Source of the DNA: Streptomyces sp. WAC 01529
Lineage (GTDB): Bacteria; Actinomycetota; Actinomycetes; Streptomycetales; Streptomycetaceae
DNA: 64,000 nucleotides
Assembly: GCF_003945545.1 (NCBI RefSeq)
Contig: NZ_CP029617.1
Coordinates: forward strand, 5,131,001 to 5,195,000
Reading direction: 5' to 3'
The notes below the pieces were generated by a model, which had not been told where the DNA came from, did not search any database, and was given only the letters and a program-made list of their open reading frames with translations. This document shows positions 49,108-58,021 of this stretch, in pieces. The stretch's first letter is position 1. Each line of letters starts with the position of its first letter. A program made the position numbers and the translations under genes.

Positions 49108-50658
49108 ATGAACCGCTCAACTCGCACGAACGGCCGACAGGGCAGCCCCCGCTCCTCCGGCGGCTTCCGCGCCTCGGAGGGCTCCCGTTCCGGCGGCGGC
49201 CCCCGCTCCGGCGGACCCCGCTCCGGCGGACGGTCCTACTCCAAGGGCCCCTCGCGCCGCCCCGCCGCACTCCAGGGAGAGTTCGCCCTCCCGGTCACCG
49301 TCACCCCGGCCCTGCCGCCCGTCGAGGACTTCGCCGCGCTCGGCCTGCCGGACGGTGTGGTGCAGACCCTCACCCGCCTCGGCGTCACCCAGCCCTTCCC
49401 GATCCAGGCGGCCACGCTGCCCAACTCCCTCGCGGGCCGCGACGTCCTGGGCCGCGGGCGCACCGGATCGGGCAAGACCCTCGCCTTTGGCCTCGCGGTG
49501 CTCGCCCGCACCGCCGGACAGCGCGCCGAGCCGCGCCGCCCCCTCGCCCTGGTCCTCGTACCCACCCGCGAGCTGGCGCAGCAGGTGACCGACGCGCTCA
49601 CCCCGTACGCCAAGGCGGTGCGGCTGCGCATGGCCACCGTGGTCGGCGGCATGTCGATCGGACGGCAGGCCGGTGCGCTGCGCGCCGGGGCCGAGGTCGT
49701 CGTCGCCACGCCCGGACGGCTCAAGGACCTGATCGAGCGCCGCGACTGCCAGCTCGACGATGTCGCCATCACCGTCCTCGACGAGGCCGACCAGATGGCC
49801 GACATGGGCTTCCTGCCGCAGGTCACCGAGCTTCTCGACCAGGTGCGGACCGGTGGCCAGCGCATGCTGTTCTCGGCCACCCTGGACCGCAACGTCGACC
49901 TGCTGGTCCGTCGCTACCTCAACGACCCGGTCGTCCACTCGGTCGACCCCTCGGCGGGCGCCGTCACCACGATGGAGCACCACGTGCTGCACATCCACGG
50001 TGCCGACAAGTACGCGACCACGACGGAGATCGCCGCCCGCGACGGGCGAGTCCTCCTCTTCCTCGACACCAAGCACGGGGTCGACCAGCTCACCACGCAC
50101 CTGCTCAACAGCGGGGTGCGGGCCGCGGCGCTGCACGGCGGCAAGTCCCAGCCCCAGCGCACCCGCACGCTCGCCCAGTTCAAGTCCGGCCAGGTCACGG
50201 CGCTGGTCGCCACGAACGTCGCGGCGCGCGGCATCCACGTCGACGACCTGGACCTCGTCGTCAACGTCGACCCCCCGGCCGACCACAAGGACTACCTGCA
50301 CCGCGGCGGCCGCACCGCCCGCGCGGGTGGTTCCGGCAGCGTCGTCACGCTGGTCACCTCGGCGCAGCGGCGCGACATGAACCGCCTGATGATGGCCGCG
50401 GGCATCACCCCGGAGACCATTCAGGTGCGCTCCGGCGAGGCCGAGCTGACCCGCATCACCGGCGCGCGGACCCCCTCGGGGGTTCCGGTGACCATCGCCG
50501 CCCCGCCGAAGGAAGGCGCCCGGCGCGGCGGCTCCCCGGCCCGTGGCCGCCGCCCCCGCGACGGCCGCGCGCGCCGCGCCTACACCGCCCGCGCACAGGG
50601 CGGCGGCGCGGCGCAGGGCGGGGCCTCGCAAGGGGCCTCGCAGAGCAGGGCCGCCTGA
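49108..50658 (+). CDS. DEAD-box RNA helicase
   Basis: 516 residues. A 50-residue Ser/Gly/Arg-rich leader precedes the two RecA domains: Q-motif PFPIQAATLP, motif I GRTGSGKT, Ia PTRELAQQ, motif II LDEADQM, motif III SAT, motif V ARGIHVDD and motif VI HRGGRTARAG. The C-terminal tail is Arg/Gly-rich, fit for nonspecific RNA binding. With the cold-shock gene upstream it probably acts in cold RNA remodelling, like CsdA. ATG 49108 follows GAGGAAGG. Confidence 0.95.
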   Translation: MNRSTRTNGRQGSPRSSGGFRASEGSRSGGGPRSGGPRSGGRSYSKGPSRRPAALQGEFALPVTVTPALPPVEDFAALGLPDGVVQTLTRLGVTQPFPIQAATLPNSLAGRDVLGRGRTGSGKTLAFGLAVLARTAGQRAEPRRPLALVLVPTRELAQQVTDALTPYAKAVRLRMATVVGGMSIGRQAGALRAGAEVVVATPGRLKDLIERRDCQLDDVAITVLDEADQMADMGFLPQVTELLDQVRTGGQRMLFSATLDRNVDLLVRRYLNDPVVHSVDPSAGAVTTMEHHVLHIHGADKYATTTEIAARDGRVLLFLDTKHGVDQLTTHLLNSGVRAAALHGGKSQPQRTRTLAQFKSGQVTALVATNVAARGIHVDDLDLVVNVDPPADHKDYLHRGGRTARAGGSGSVVTLVTSAQRRDMNRLMMAAGITPETIQVRSGEAELTRITGARTPSGVPVTIAAPPKEGARRGGSPARGRRPRDGRARRAYTARAQGGGAAQGGASQGASQSRAA

Positions 50659-50714
50659 GGCCCGTCCGGCCCGGCCCGTCAGGTCTTCCCGCCCCTTCCC
50701 TTCTGTGAGGCACC

Positions 50715-51002
50715 ATGCGCTGTGTCATCGCCCGATTCCCCTTCGACCTGTTCAAGAGTGAGGTCGAGCAGGCCATGAAGGGCGTCAAGCCCGAACCCGT
50801 CACCGGTGAGTCCGTGATCATCGGCCGGCGCCACTACCCCGTCAAGCAGGTCGGGGAAGTGATCACGCGGCAGGACCGCCGTGACTTCTCGGCGCAGGAA
50901 GTGACCCGGGCGCTGTCCGGCCTCGGCTTCACCTGCCGCGCCATGCCCGCGCCCGTCGCGCCGGAGCCCGCGGAGCAGGCCTGGCCGACTACGGTCGTCT
51001 AG
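50715..51002 (+). CDS. SCO5918-family hypothetical protein
   Basis: 95 residues: MRCVIARFPFDLFKSEVEQAMKGVKPEPVTGESVIIGRR, then VKQVGEVITRQDRRDFSAQEV. In Streptomyces it regularly follows the DEAD-box helicase gene, which is why it is named only by locus. No known motif. The gap to the helicase is 56 bp and ATG 50715 has a GAGGC site. A hairpin terminator follows, so it is likely the last gene of the helicase transcript. Confidence 0.75.
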   Translation: MRCVIARFPFDLFKSEVEQAMKGVKPEPVTGESVIIGRRHYPVKQVGEVITRQDRRDFSAQEVTRALSGLGFTCRAMPAPVAPEPAEQAWPTTVV

Positions 51003-51014
51003 CCTCAGCAGGCC

Positions 51015-51062
51015 CGAACGGCGCCTGATCGGTCTCTCAAGGGACCGGTCGGGCGCCGTTCG
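51015..51062. terminator. Terminator after the helicase operon
   Basis: CGAACGGCGCC/GGCGCCGTTCG perfect 11-bp outer stem with a further GATCGGTC/GACCGGTC inner stem. Confidence 0.85.
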
Positions 51063-51171
51063 CATGTGCGCGCGCGTTCCTTGCGGGCCGAACAGGATGA
51101 GCAGCTCCAGGGGGCCCGGCGCCGCCCGCTCGCCGGCCGGGACAGCGTGCTCCGCGAGGCGGGGTCCACCG

Positions 51172-51200
51172 CGCCATCTTGCCGGAACCGCAAGATGGCG
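51172..51200. promoter_or_regulatory. Perfect 11-bp dyad upstream of the methyltransferase fusion
   Basis: CGCCATCTTGC-CGGAACC-GCAAGATGGCG lies 57 bp before the ATG at 51258. It is separated from the preceding terminator, lacks a U-run, and has the length of a dimeric-regulator operator. Confidence 0.6.
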
Positions 51201-51257
51201 TGCCAGATCTGGGGGGCCGGAGAAGACTGCGGGCGTTCCCGACAGAAGGAGCCCCCG

Positions 51258-52373
51258 ATGAACTCCACCAGCGCGGTCACGTTCTGGGACGGCGTCTACG
51301 CGGCACGGCCCGCGGCCACCGAGCCGCGGCCGAACGCACGGCTCACCGAGACGGTCACCGGCCTGCCGCCCGGCGACGTGCTCGACCTCGGCTGTGGCGA
51401 GGGCGGCGACGCGCTGTGGCTCGCCCGCCAGGGCTGGCACGTCACCGCCGTCGACGTCTCGGCCGTGGCGGTCGAGCGGCTCACCGCGCTCGCCCGCGCC
51501 CACGGCCTCGACGACCGGCTCACCGCCGAACGGCACGATCTGCCCGGGTCCTTCCCGCGCGGCGCGTTCGACCTCGTCAGCGCCCACTACCTCCAGACCC
51601 CCCTCGCGCTGGACAGGGCCACCGTCCTGCGCAAGGCCGCACACGCCCTGCGGCCGGGAGGGGCGCTGCTCGTCGTCGACCACGGGTCGACCGCTCCCTG
51701 GTCGTGGAACCAGGACCCCGACGTGCGGTACGCGACGCCCCACGAGGTCGCCGCGGACCTCGGCCTGGATCCGGCGGCGTGGACGGTCGAGCGGGCCGAC
51801 GCGCCGCGCCGGACGGCGACCGGGCCGGATGGCCGCACCGCCGAGGTCACCGACCACGTCCTGATCATCCGCCGCGCCCGCCATGTCGGCCGCGCCCGCC
51901 GCGGTGACACCCCGCCGCCCAGGACCGGCGGCAGCGAGGCCGAGGTCCTGCGCGGCTTCCTCGACTACCTGCGGGAGTCGGTCTCCGTGAAGGTCGAGGG
52001 CGCGCCCGAACCGGCTGTCCGCACCGCCGCGGTGCCCTCGGGCACCCATCTGCTCGGCCTGCTCGGCCACCTCACCTCCGTGGAGCGGGCCACCTTCCTC
52101 GGGGAACGGGTCGACGACTGGTCGGCGACCTTCCGGGCCGCGCCCGGTGACAGCGTGGCCGATGTCGTCGCCCGCTACCGGCAGGCGGTCGCCGAGGCGA
52201 ACGGCGTACTCGACGGCTGTACGGACCTCAGCGCGCCCGTGCCGCGTCCGCGGTCCAACGGCCCTGCCCCGAGCCTCCGTTGGGCGCTCACCCATCTGAT
52301 CGAGGAGACCGGGCGGCACGCCGGTCACGCGGACATCCTCCGCGAGCTGATCGACGGGGCGACCGGGCGCTGA
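51258..52373 (+). CDS. Class I methyltransferase fused to a DinB-like domain
   Basis: 371 residues. The N-terminal part (1-205) is a SAM methyltransferase: VLDLGCGEGG (41-50), VTAVDVSAVAVERL, HDLPGSFPRGAFDLVSAHYL and LRPGGALLVVD. After an Arg/Pro-rich linker, residues 225-371 form a DinB/DUF664 four-helix bundle with metal-ligand-like His in GTHLLGLLGHLTSVE and THLIEETGRHAGHADIL. DinB proteins of actinobacteria are mostly thiol-dependent transferases. The fusion suggests that both steps act on the same thiol or xenobiotic. The ATG at 51258 follows AAGGAGCC. Confidence 0.88.
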   Translation: MNSTSAVTFWDGVYAARPAATEPRPNARLTETVTGLPPGDVLDLGCGEGGDALWLARQGWHVTAVDVSAVAVERLTALARAHGLDDRLTAERHDLPGSFPRGAFDLVSAHYLQTPLALDRATVLRKAAHALRPGGALLVVDHGSTAPWSWNQDPDVRYATPHEVAADLGLDPAAWTVERADAPRRTATGPDGRTAEVTDHVLIIRRARHVGRARRGDTPPPRTGGSEAEVLRGFLDYLRESVSVKVEGAPEPAVRTAAVPSGTHLLGLLGHLTSVERATFLGERVDDWSATFRAAPGDSVADVVARYRQAVAEANGVLDGCTDLSAPVPRPRSNGPAPSLRWALTHLIEETGRHAGHADILRELIDGATGR

Positions 52374-52429
52374 CGGTGGTCGCGGGTGCTCGCCGTGGGC
52401 GCGGTCGGGGGCTACGGCGTACGAAGAGG

Positions 52430-54058
52430 TCAAGGCGTACGGCGTACGGCGCGTCCCGCGAGGACGTCGGTGCGCCGGCCGTCGCGCATCACGAACCGGC
52501 CGTCGATCAGGACGTGCGGGATGCCGGTGGGGAGTGTGCGGGGCGCCTTGAAGGTGGAGCCCGCCGCGACCGTCTCCGGGTCGAAGAGGACCAGGTCGGC
52601 GCGGTAGCCCTCGCGGACCAGGCCCCGGTCGGGGAGGCGGAGGCGGGCGGCGGGCCGCGAGGTGAGATGGGCGACGGTCTCCTCGACCGACATGACACCC
52701 AACTCCCGTGCGTAGCGCCCGAGATACTGCGGGAACGTGCCGTACGCGCGCGGGTGCGGCTTGAACCCTTGCAGGATGCCGTCGCTGCCGCCGGTGTGCA
52801 CGCGGTGGCGCATGATCGCCCGTACGTTCTCCTCGTGGCCCACGTGCTGGAGGATCGTCGAGCCCAGCCTGTCGGCGATGAGCAGGCGGCGGGCGGTGAC
52901 CCAGGGCTCCTCGCCGCGCGCGTCGGCGGACTGCTGGATCGTCTTGCCCACGCAGGACGCGAGCCCCGGATCGCTGACGCCGGAGATCTCGATCGTGTCC
53001 CACTCGATGGGCACGCCGTGGCAGCCGTCGGCGCCGATGACCTCCATGTGGTGGCGGATCCTCTCGGCGGTCCCCTCGTCCTTCAGGCGGGCGAGGATCG
53101 CGTCGGGCCCGCCTTCACTCGCCCAGCTGGGCAGCATCGCGACGAGCGTCGTGCAGCCGGGGGTGTAGGGGTACGTGTCCAGGGTGATGTCCGCGCCCCG
53201 CGCGAGGGCGTCGTCGAGGAGGGCGAGGAGGTCGGGGGCCTTGCCCTTGTTCACGCCGAAGTTCATGGTGGCGTGGGCCAGGTGCAGGGGGCAGCGTGCG
53301 GTGCGGGTGAGGTTCACCATCTCCTCGTACGCCTGGAGGGCGCCCGCTCCGTAACTTCGGTGATGGGGGCAGTAGTAGCCCTTGTGGGCGGCCACGACCT
53401 CGCACAGCGCGGTGAGTTCGGAGTCGTCGGCGTACATGCCGGGGGTGTAGGTGAGGCCCGACGACATGCCGACGGCGCCCTCGCGCATGCCTTCGGCGAC
53501 GAGCTGCTTCATCCGGGCCAGCTCGGCGGGGGTGGCGGGCCGGTCGTCCCAGCCGACCGCGTACATCCGCACCGTGCCCTGGGGGATGAGGTAGGCGGCG
53601 TTCACCGCGATGCCGTGGCCGCCGTGGGCGGTGTCGAGGGCGTCCAGATAGCCGCCGACGGTGCGCCACGTGAAGTCGATGTCGGCGCCGTCGCCGTTCC
53701 AGCCGGTGATGGCCTGGCGGACCTGGGCGAGCGTGCGGTCGTCGACGGGGGCGTAGGAGAGTCCGTCCTGGCCGATGACCTCCAGGGTGACGCCCTGGGC
53801 GGCCTTCGCGGTGTGCGCGGGGTCGCGGAGCAGGGCGAGGTCGCTGTGCGCGTGCATGTCGATGAAGCCCGGCGCCAGCGCGAGGCCCTGGGCGTCCAGG
53901 GTGTGCCGGTGCCCTGTCGGGCGCCGGTCGCGGTTGCCCCGGGCCCCGTCCTCCCTGTGGATCGTGGCGATCCTGCCCTCGTGTACGCCGATGTCGGCGC
54001 GGTAGGCGGGGTGGCCGGTGCCGTCCATCACTTGGGCGTCTCGGATCACCAGGTCCAT
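52430..54058 (-). CDS. N-acyl-D-amino-acid deacylase (D-aminoacylase)
   Basis: Hydrolyses N-acyl-D-amino acids to D-amino acid and carboxylate. 542-residue amidohydrolase: the zinc pair His69/His71 in IDMHAHSD, a later bridging Cys or Asp region, GMSSGLTYTPGMYAD, and HRVHTGGSDGIL near the C-terminus. Matches the D-aminoacylase family rather than dihydroorotase. ATG 54058 is preceded by AAGAAAGG. It lies on the same strand as the D-amino-acid lyase gene, separated from it by repeat arrays, and divergent functions across 56 kb point to D-amino-acid use. Confidence 0.9.
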   Translation of the reverse strand: MDLVIRDAQVMDGTGHPAYRADIGVHEGRIATIHREDGARGNRDRRPTGHRHTLDAQGLALAPGFIDMHAHSDLALLRDPAHTAKAAQGVTLEVIGQDGLSYAPVDDRTLAQVRQAITGWNGDGADIDFTWRTVGGYLDALDTAHGGHGIAVNAAYLIPQGTVRMYAVGWDDRPATPAELARMKQLVAEGMREGAVGMSSGLTYTPGMYADDSELTALCEVVAAHKGYYCPHHRSYGAGALQAYEEMVNLTRTARCPLHLAHATMNFGVNKGKAPDLLALLDDALARGADITLDTYPYTPGCTTLVAMLPSWASEGGPDAILARLKDEGTAERIRHHMEVIGADGCHGVPIEWDTIEISGVSDPGLASCVGKTIQQSADARGEEPWVTARRLLIADRLGSTILQHVGHEENVRAIMRHRVHTGGSDGILQGFKPHPRAYGTFPQYLGRYARELGVMSVEETVAHLTSRPAARLRLPDRGLVREGYRADLVLFDPETVAAGSTFKAPRTLPTGIPHVLIDGRFVMRDGRRTDVLAGRAVRRTP

Positions 54059-54143
54059 GGTTGGCCTTTCTTGCGGGGCGCTTGGGCGGTCGGTCCTGTC
54101 CGGCCTCCGGCCGGGGTCTTGCCCACCCGTGCGGGTGGGCCAG

Positions 54144-54420
54144 GTGCGGGTAGGTCCGGCCTTCGGCCGGATGGGTTCCCACCCGCACCACCCGTGCGGG
54201 ATTCGTGTTCACCTGCGGGTGGCCCTGGTGGGGGTTTGCCGCCGTCGGCGAGTGCGGGTGGGTCCGGCCTTCGGCCGGATGGGTTCCCACCCGCACCACC
54301 CGTGCGGGTCTCGTGTTCACCTGCGGGTGGCCCTGGTGGGGGTTTGCCGCCGTCGGCGGCTGCGGGTGGGTCCGGCCTTCGGCCGGGGATTCTCCGCCCG
54401 CCTGGCCGTGCGGGTCTCGT
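54144..54420. repeat. 108-bp tandem repeat, about 2.4 copies
   Basis: Copies begin at 54144, 54252 and (partial, diverged) 54360. Each carries a CCGGCC-TTC-GGCCGG hairpin and an ACCCGCAC-CACCC-GTGCGGGT hairpin. The 638-bp spacer 54059-54696 contains this array and the 64-bp array and no gene I can support; long frames crossing it are artefacts of the 108-bp period being divisible by 3. Confidence 0.85.
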
Positions 54421-54565
54421 GGACGGGTTCGGCCTCCGGCTGGGGCGTTCCCCACCCGCCCACCCACCCGTGCGGGTTCGTGGTCAGGTGCGGGGGCCCT
54501 CCGTCCACCCGTCCAGCACAGGGCAAACGGGTGGGTGGGTGGGGGGCATCCGTCGCGGAGCGACG

Positions 54566-54699
54566 GGTCAGGGAATGGTGCCGGGTACGCGTCCCGCCCC
54601 GCCAGGGGAAACCTCGCTCGAGACCTCCAGGTCAGGGAACGGCGCCGGGTCCGCGCCCCGGCCCGCCAAGGGCGAACCCCGCTCAAGACCCCCAGGTCA
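54566..54699. repeat. 64-bp tandem repeat at the 3' end of the D-amino-acid lyase gene
   Basis: Units starting GGTCAGGGAA at 54566 and 54630, with the last start GGTCAG at 54695 overlapping the lyase stop codon. About 80 percent identical between copies. Confidence 0.75.
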
Positions 54700-55980
54700 G
54701 AAGAGCGTTCGGAGGTAGTCCACTACCTCCCCCTCCCCCTCCACCACCGGAATCAACTGCCACTTGTCGAACACCGTGCACGGATGCGAGAGCCCCATCC
54801 CCACCCAGTCGCCCACGGTGATCTCCGCCTCCGGGGCGGTCCGGAGCCAGCCGTGCTGGTCGGAGAGGCCCGTGACCGTGATCCCGGTCGCGGGGCCGAG
54901 CACGCCGTCCCGGCGGACGACCCGCGCCTCGGGCAGGTCGAGGTCGTACGCCGCGTCCCGCTTCCCCGCGTTGGTGAACGCCTGCACCGAAGAGGGCCGC
55001 GACACCACCTGCGCCCAGAGCAGGAACGCGGGCTCCAGCGCCCCCTCCTCCGGCACCCGGTTGAACGGCGTCAGCCGCCGGTAGTGACCGTCGTCATGAG
55101 AGACGTACGCACCCGAACGCAGCAACTTCAGCAGCGGCACGGACAGTTCGGGGATCTCCGCGAACACCGACGCCACCGCGTCGAACCACGCGCTGCCCCC
55201 GGCACTGACCACGACCTCCGGCAGATCCGTGAACATCCCCGCCTTGTCCAGCTCGACGAGGAGCGCGACGAGCCGCCGCAGCCACGCCGTGACCCGCTCC
55301 GTGGAGGCTTGCGGCACCTCGCCCTCGTACCCGGCGACGCCCACGAGCCGCAGCGTGTCCGCGCCCGCGACGGCGTTGGCGATCTCGAAGCACTCGGCCT
55401 CGGTCCGCACGCCGGTCCGCGCCTCGTCGCCCGCCGCCAGTTCGAGCACGACGTCCACGGGACGGTTCGCGCCCGCCTCGCTGAGGGCGGCGTGCATCAG
55501 CTCGACGCCGCGTACGGAGTCGACGTAGCAGATGAAGCGGAAGGCCGGGTCGGCGTTGAGTTCGCCGGCCAGCCAGCGCAGCGCCGCCGCGTCGACCAGT
55601 TCGTTGGCGAGGAAGATCCGCGGGGTGCCGAACGCCCGTGCCACCCGCACCTGGTGGGGGACCGCGAGCGTGATGCCCCACGCCCCGCGCTCCATCTGCC
55701 GGGCGAAGAGCTGCGGCGCCATCGACGTCTTGCCGTGCGGCGCGAAGGCGAGGCCGTGCCGCTCGGCGTACGTCTCCATGAGCGCGAGGTTGTGTTCGAG
55801 GCGCTCGGCGGAGAGCGCGAGGACCGGAGTGGTGAACCCGCCGGTGAAGAGGTTCCGGCGCTGGGCCGCCAGCTCGCCGACGGTGAGGCCCTCCGCGTCC
55901 GGGGGAAGGCCCTTGAAGCGGTGATCGATCCGCTCGTCCGCGAGCGCGGCCAGCGAATCGGCGGGGTTCCGGGCGGCCAT
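54697..55980 (-). CDS. PLP-dependent D-amino-acid deaminase/aldolase (DSD1/D-threonine aldolase family)
   Basis: 427 residues, fold-type III (alanine racemase-like) enzyme. PLP lysine is Lys84 in FAPHGKTSMAP; the barrel ends with a D-serine dehydratase-like domain having the metal pair in LSHPCTVFDKW (His, Cys). Relatives deaminate D-serine/D-threonine or cleave D-threonine. GGAGGAGG precedes ATG 55980. It shares orientation with the deacylase gene and would consume its product; a dyad at 56002 separates it from the divergent operon. Confidence 0.9.
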   Translation of the reverse strand: MAARNPADSLAALADERIDHRFKGLPPDAEGLTVGELAAQRRNLFTGGFTTPVLALSAERLEHNLALMETYAERHGLAFAPHGKTSMAPQLFARQMERGAWGITLAVPHQVRVARAFGTPRIFLANELVDAAALRWLAGELNADPAFRFICYVDSVRGVELMHAALSEAGANRPVDVVLELAAGDEARTGVRTEAECFEIANAVAGADTLRLVGVAGYEGEVPQASTERVTAWLRRLVALLVELDKAGMFTDLPEVVVSAGGSAWFDAVASVFAEIPELSVPLLKLLRSGAYVSHDDGHYRRLTPFNRVPEEGALEPAFLLWAQVVSRPSSVQAFTNAGKRDAAYDLDLPEARVVRRDGVLGPATGITVTGLSDQHGWLRTAPEAEITVGDWVGMGLSHPCTVFDKWQLIPVVEGEGEVVDYLRTLF

Positions 55981-56001
55981 GGGCGCCTCCTCCAGAGGTG
56001 C

Positions 56002-56018
56002 GTTGCATCATCTGCAAC
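56002..56018. promoter_or_regulatory. Perfect GTTGCA-N5-TGCAAC operator candidate
   Basis: 17-bp perfect dyad in the 151-bp divergent promoter region between the D-amino-acid lyase gene and the kinase-iclR operon. IclR-type regulators bind short palindromes in this position; the neighbouring IclR gene is the likely partner. Confidence 0.6.
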
Positions 56019-56131
56019 AGTCATTGCGTATGTCGCTGACAGCTGTCTAACATCCGAGCCAACGCCGGGTCAACGGATCCGAGGAGACGGTCAGAGAGAG
56101 TCCGAAGAGACGGTTGAAGGGCTGGGAGAGC

Positions 56132-57256
56132 GTGACCGCACAGGCAGCCGCAGGGGTCGTCACGGAGTCGGAGACGGCCGCACGGGCGGCGGTGGACGTC
56201 GTCACGGAGACCGCCGCACGCGCGGCGGTGGACGTCGTGGCGCTCGGCGAGTCCATGGTCACCTTTCTGCCCGCCCGGCCCGGCCGCCTCGCCGACGTGC
56301 CCTCCTTCGACCGCGGGATCGGCGGCGCCGAGTCGAACGTCCTCTGCGCGCTCGCCGCCGCCGGGCACACCACCCGCTGGGTCAGCCGCGTCGGCGCCGA
56401 CGGCTTCGGCGACCACCTCGTCGAGGCGATCGCCCGCTATGGAGTGGACACCTCCGCCGTCGGCCGCGACCCGCACCGCCCCACCGGCATCTACTTCCGC
56501 ACCGCCGACGACCGCGACACCGACGCCCACGAGGTCGTCTACTACCGCGCGGGCTCGGCCGCCTCCGTCATGGCCCGGGGCTCCGTGGACGAGGACGCGC
56601 TCACCTCGGGCCGCGTCCTGCACCTGTCGGGCATCACACCCGCCCTCTCCGCCGACTGCCTCGACCTCGTACGCCACCTCTGCGCCCGGCGCACCGGCCG
56701 CGCGCCCCTCGTCTCCTTCGACGTCAACCACCGCCCGGGGCTGTGGAAGGACGCGGCCGCCGGACCGGACGTCCTGCTCGACCTCGCCCGCGGCGCCGAC
56801 CTCGTCTTCGTCGGCGAGGACGAGGCCGCCACGGCCTGGGGCGTGACCGGCGGGCCCGACGCCGTGCGCGCCGCCCTGCCCGAACCCGCCACCCTCGTCG
56901 TCAAGCAGGGCCACCGCGGCGCCACCGTCCTGCGCCACGGCGAGGACCCCGTCTTCCAGGCCGCCCTGCGCGTGGACGTCGTCGCACCCGTGGGCGCCGG
57001 TGACGCCTTCGCCGCCGGGTTCCTCTCCGCCACCCTGCGCGGCCTGCCCGCCGCCCAGCGGCTGCGCCACGGCCACCTCATGGCCGCCGCCGCCCTCACC
57101 GTCCCCGGCGACCTCGCCACGCCCCCCGCCCGCGCACACGCCGACCGCCTCGCCGCTCTGGACGACGCCGCCTGGGGGACACTGCGTCTCGGCCCCGGCT
57201 GGACGGCGAACGCCCCGGAGGAAAGCGGGGCCGAGGAGGAGGTACGTACCCCATGA
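56132..57256 (+). CDS. PfkB-family sugar kinase (KDG kinase-like)
   Basis: 374 residues. The ribokinase fold is clear from VVALGESMVTF, GGAESNVLCALAAAG and the catalytic VAPVGAGDAFAAGF near the C-terminus, and the closest relatives phosphorylate 2-keto-3-deoxygluconate or similar ketoacid sugars. GTG 56132 is preferred (GGGAGAG upstream). Residues 9-35 are an internal duplication (ETAARAAVDVV twice) that extends the N-terminus without adding structure. Its stop overlaps the iclR start (ATGA). Confidence 0.9.
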   Translation: MTAQAAAGVVTESETAARAAVDVVTETAARAAVDVVALGESMVTFLPARPGRLADVPSFDRGIGGAESNVLCALAAAGHTTRWVSRVGADGFGDHLVEAIARYGVDTSAVGRDPHRPTGIYFRTADDRDTDAHEVVYYRAGSAASVMARGSVDEDALTSGRVLHLSGITPALSADCLDLVRHLCARRTGRAPLVSFDVNHRPGLWKDAAAGPDVLLDLARGADLVFVGEDEAATAWGVTGGPDAVRAALPEPATLVVKQGHRGATVLRHGEDPVFQAALRVDVVAPVGAGDAFAAGFLSATLRGLPAAQRLRHGHLMAAAALTVPGDLATPPARAHADRLAALDDAAWGTLRLGPGWTANAPEESGAEEEVRTP

Positions 57257-58011
57257 GCCAGACCGTCGACCGCGCGCTCTCGATCCTGCCGCTGCTCGCC
57301 GAGGGCCCCGCCGACCTGGGCCAGGTCGCCGACCGGCTCGGCGTCCACAAGTCCACGGCGCTCCGGCTCCTGCGCACCCTCCACGAGCACGGCCTGGTCT
57401 TCCGCCAGTCCGACCAGCGCTACCGCCTCGGCGCGCGCCTCTTCGCGCTCGCCCAGGAGGCCGTCGAGAACCTCGACGTGCGCGAGATCGCCCACCCCCA
57501 CCTCCTCGCCCTCAACGAACGCTGCGGCCACACGGTCCACCTCGCCGTCCACGAGGACGGGGAAGTCCTCTACATCGACAAGGTCGAGAGCCGCTACCCG
57601 GTGCGGATGTACTCCCGCATCGGCAAGCCGGTGGCGATCACCGTCGCCGCCGTCGCCAAGCTCCTCATCGCCGACTTCCCGGAAGCCGAGCGCCGCGCCC
57701 TCGCGGAGAAGCTCGACTACCCCACCTACACGTCCCGTTCCACCCCCAACGCCCCCGCGTTCCTGCGGGAGTTGGAGAAGGTGCGCGAACAGGGCTGGGC
57801 CACCGACCTCGGTGGCCACGAGGAGTCCATCAACTGCGTCGGGGCGCCCATCCACGGCGCGGACGGACGCGTCATCGCCGCCATGTCGGTCTCCGCGCCG
57901 AATGTCGTCGTCACCGCCGAGGAACTCCTCACCCTGCTCCCGCTGGTGCGCCGCACGGCGGACGCCATCAGCCGGGAGTACTCCGGCAAGTCACCCCTGA
58001 AGGAAGCCTGA
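57253..58011 (+). CDS. IclR-family transcriptional regulator
   Basis: 252 residues: winged helix ALSILPLLAEGPADLGQVADRLGVHKSTALRLLRTL, then the GAF-like effector domain (GHTVHLAVHEDGEVLYIDKVE, VRMYSRIGKPVAITVAAVAK). IclR proteins sense small acids such as ketoacids and usually control adjacent catabolic genes. Co-translated with the kinase and 10 bp before ridA. The GTTGCA dyad upstream of the operon is the probable site. Confidence 0.95.
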   Translation: MSQTVDRALSILPLLAEGPADLGQVADRLGVHKSTALRLLRTLHEHGLVFRQSDQRYRLGARLFALAQEAVENLDVREIAHPHLLALNERCGHTVHLAVHEDGEVLYIDKVESRYPVRMYSRIGKPVAITVAAVAKLLIADFPEAERRALAEKLDYPTYTSRSTPNAPAFLRELEKVREQGWATDLGGHEESINCVGAPIHGADGRVIAAMSVSAPNVVVTAEELLTLLPLVRRTADAISREYSGKSPLKEA

Positions 58012-58021
58012 AGGACAGCTC

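Noticed and set aside
54121..54420. Possible CRISPR-like array because of regularly repeated units
   Set aside because: Repeat units are 108 bp and contiguous, with no unique spacers and no cas genes nearby.
53115..54686. Long minus-strand frame across the tandem-repeat spacer
   Set aside because: Open only because the 108-bp unit is a multiple of three; its first part is repeat-derived Pro/His/Arg sequence and it overlaps the deacylase gene in another frame.
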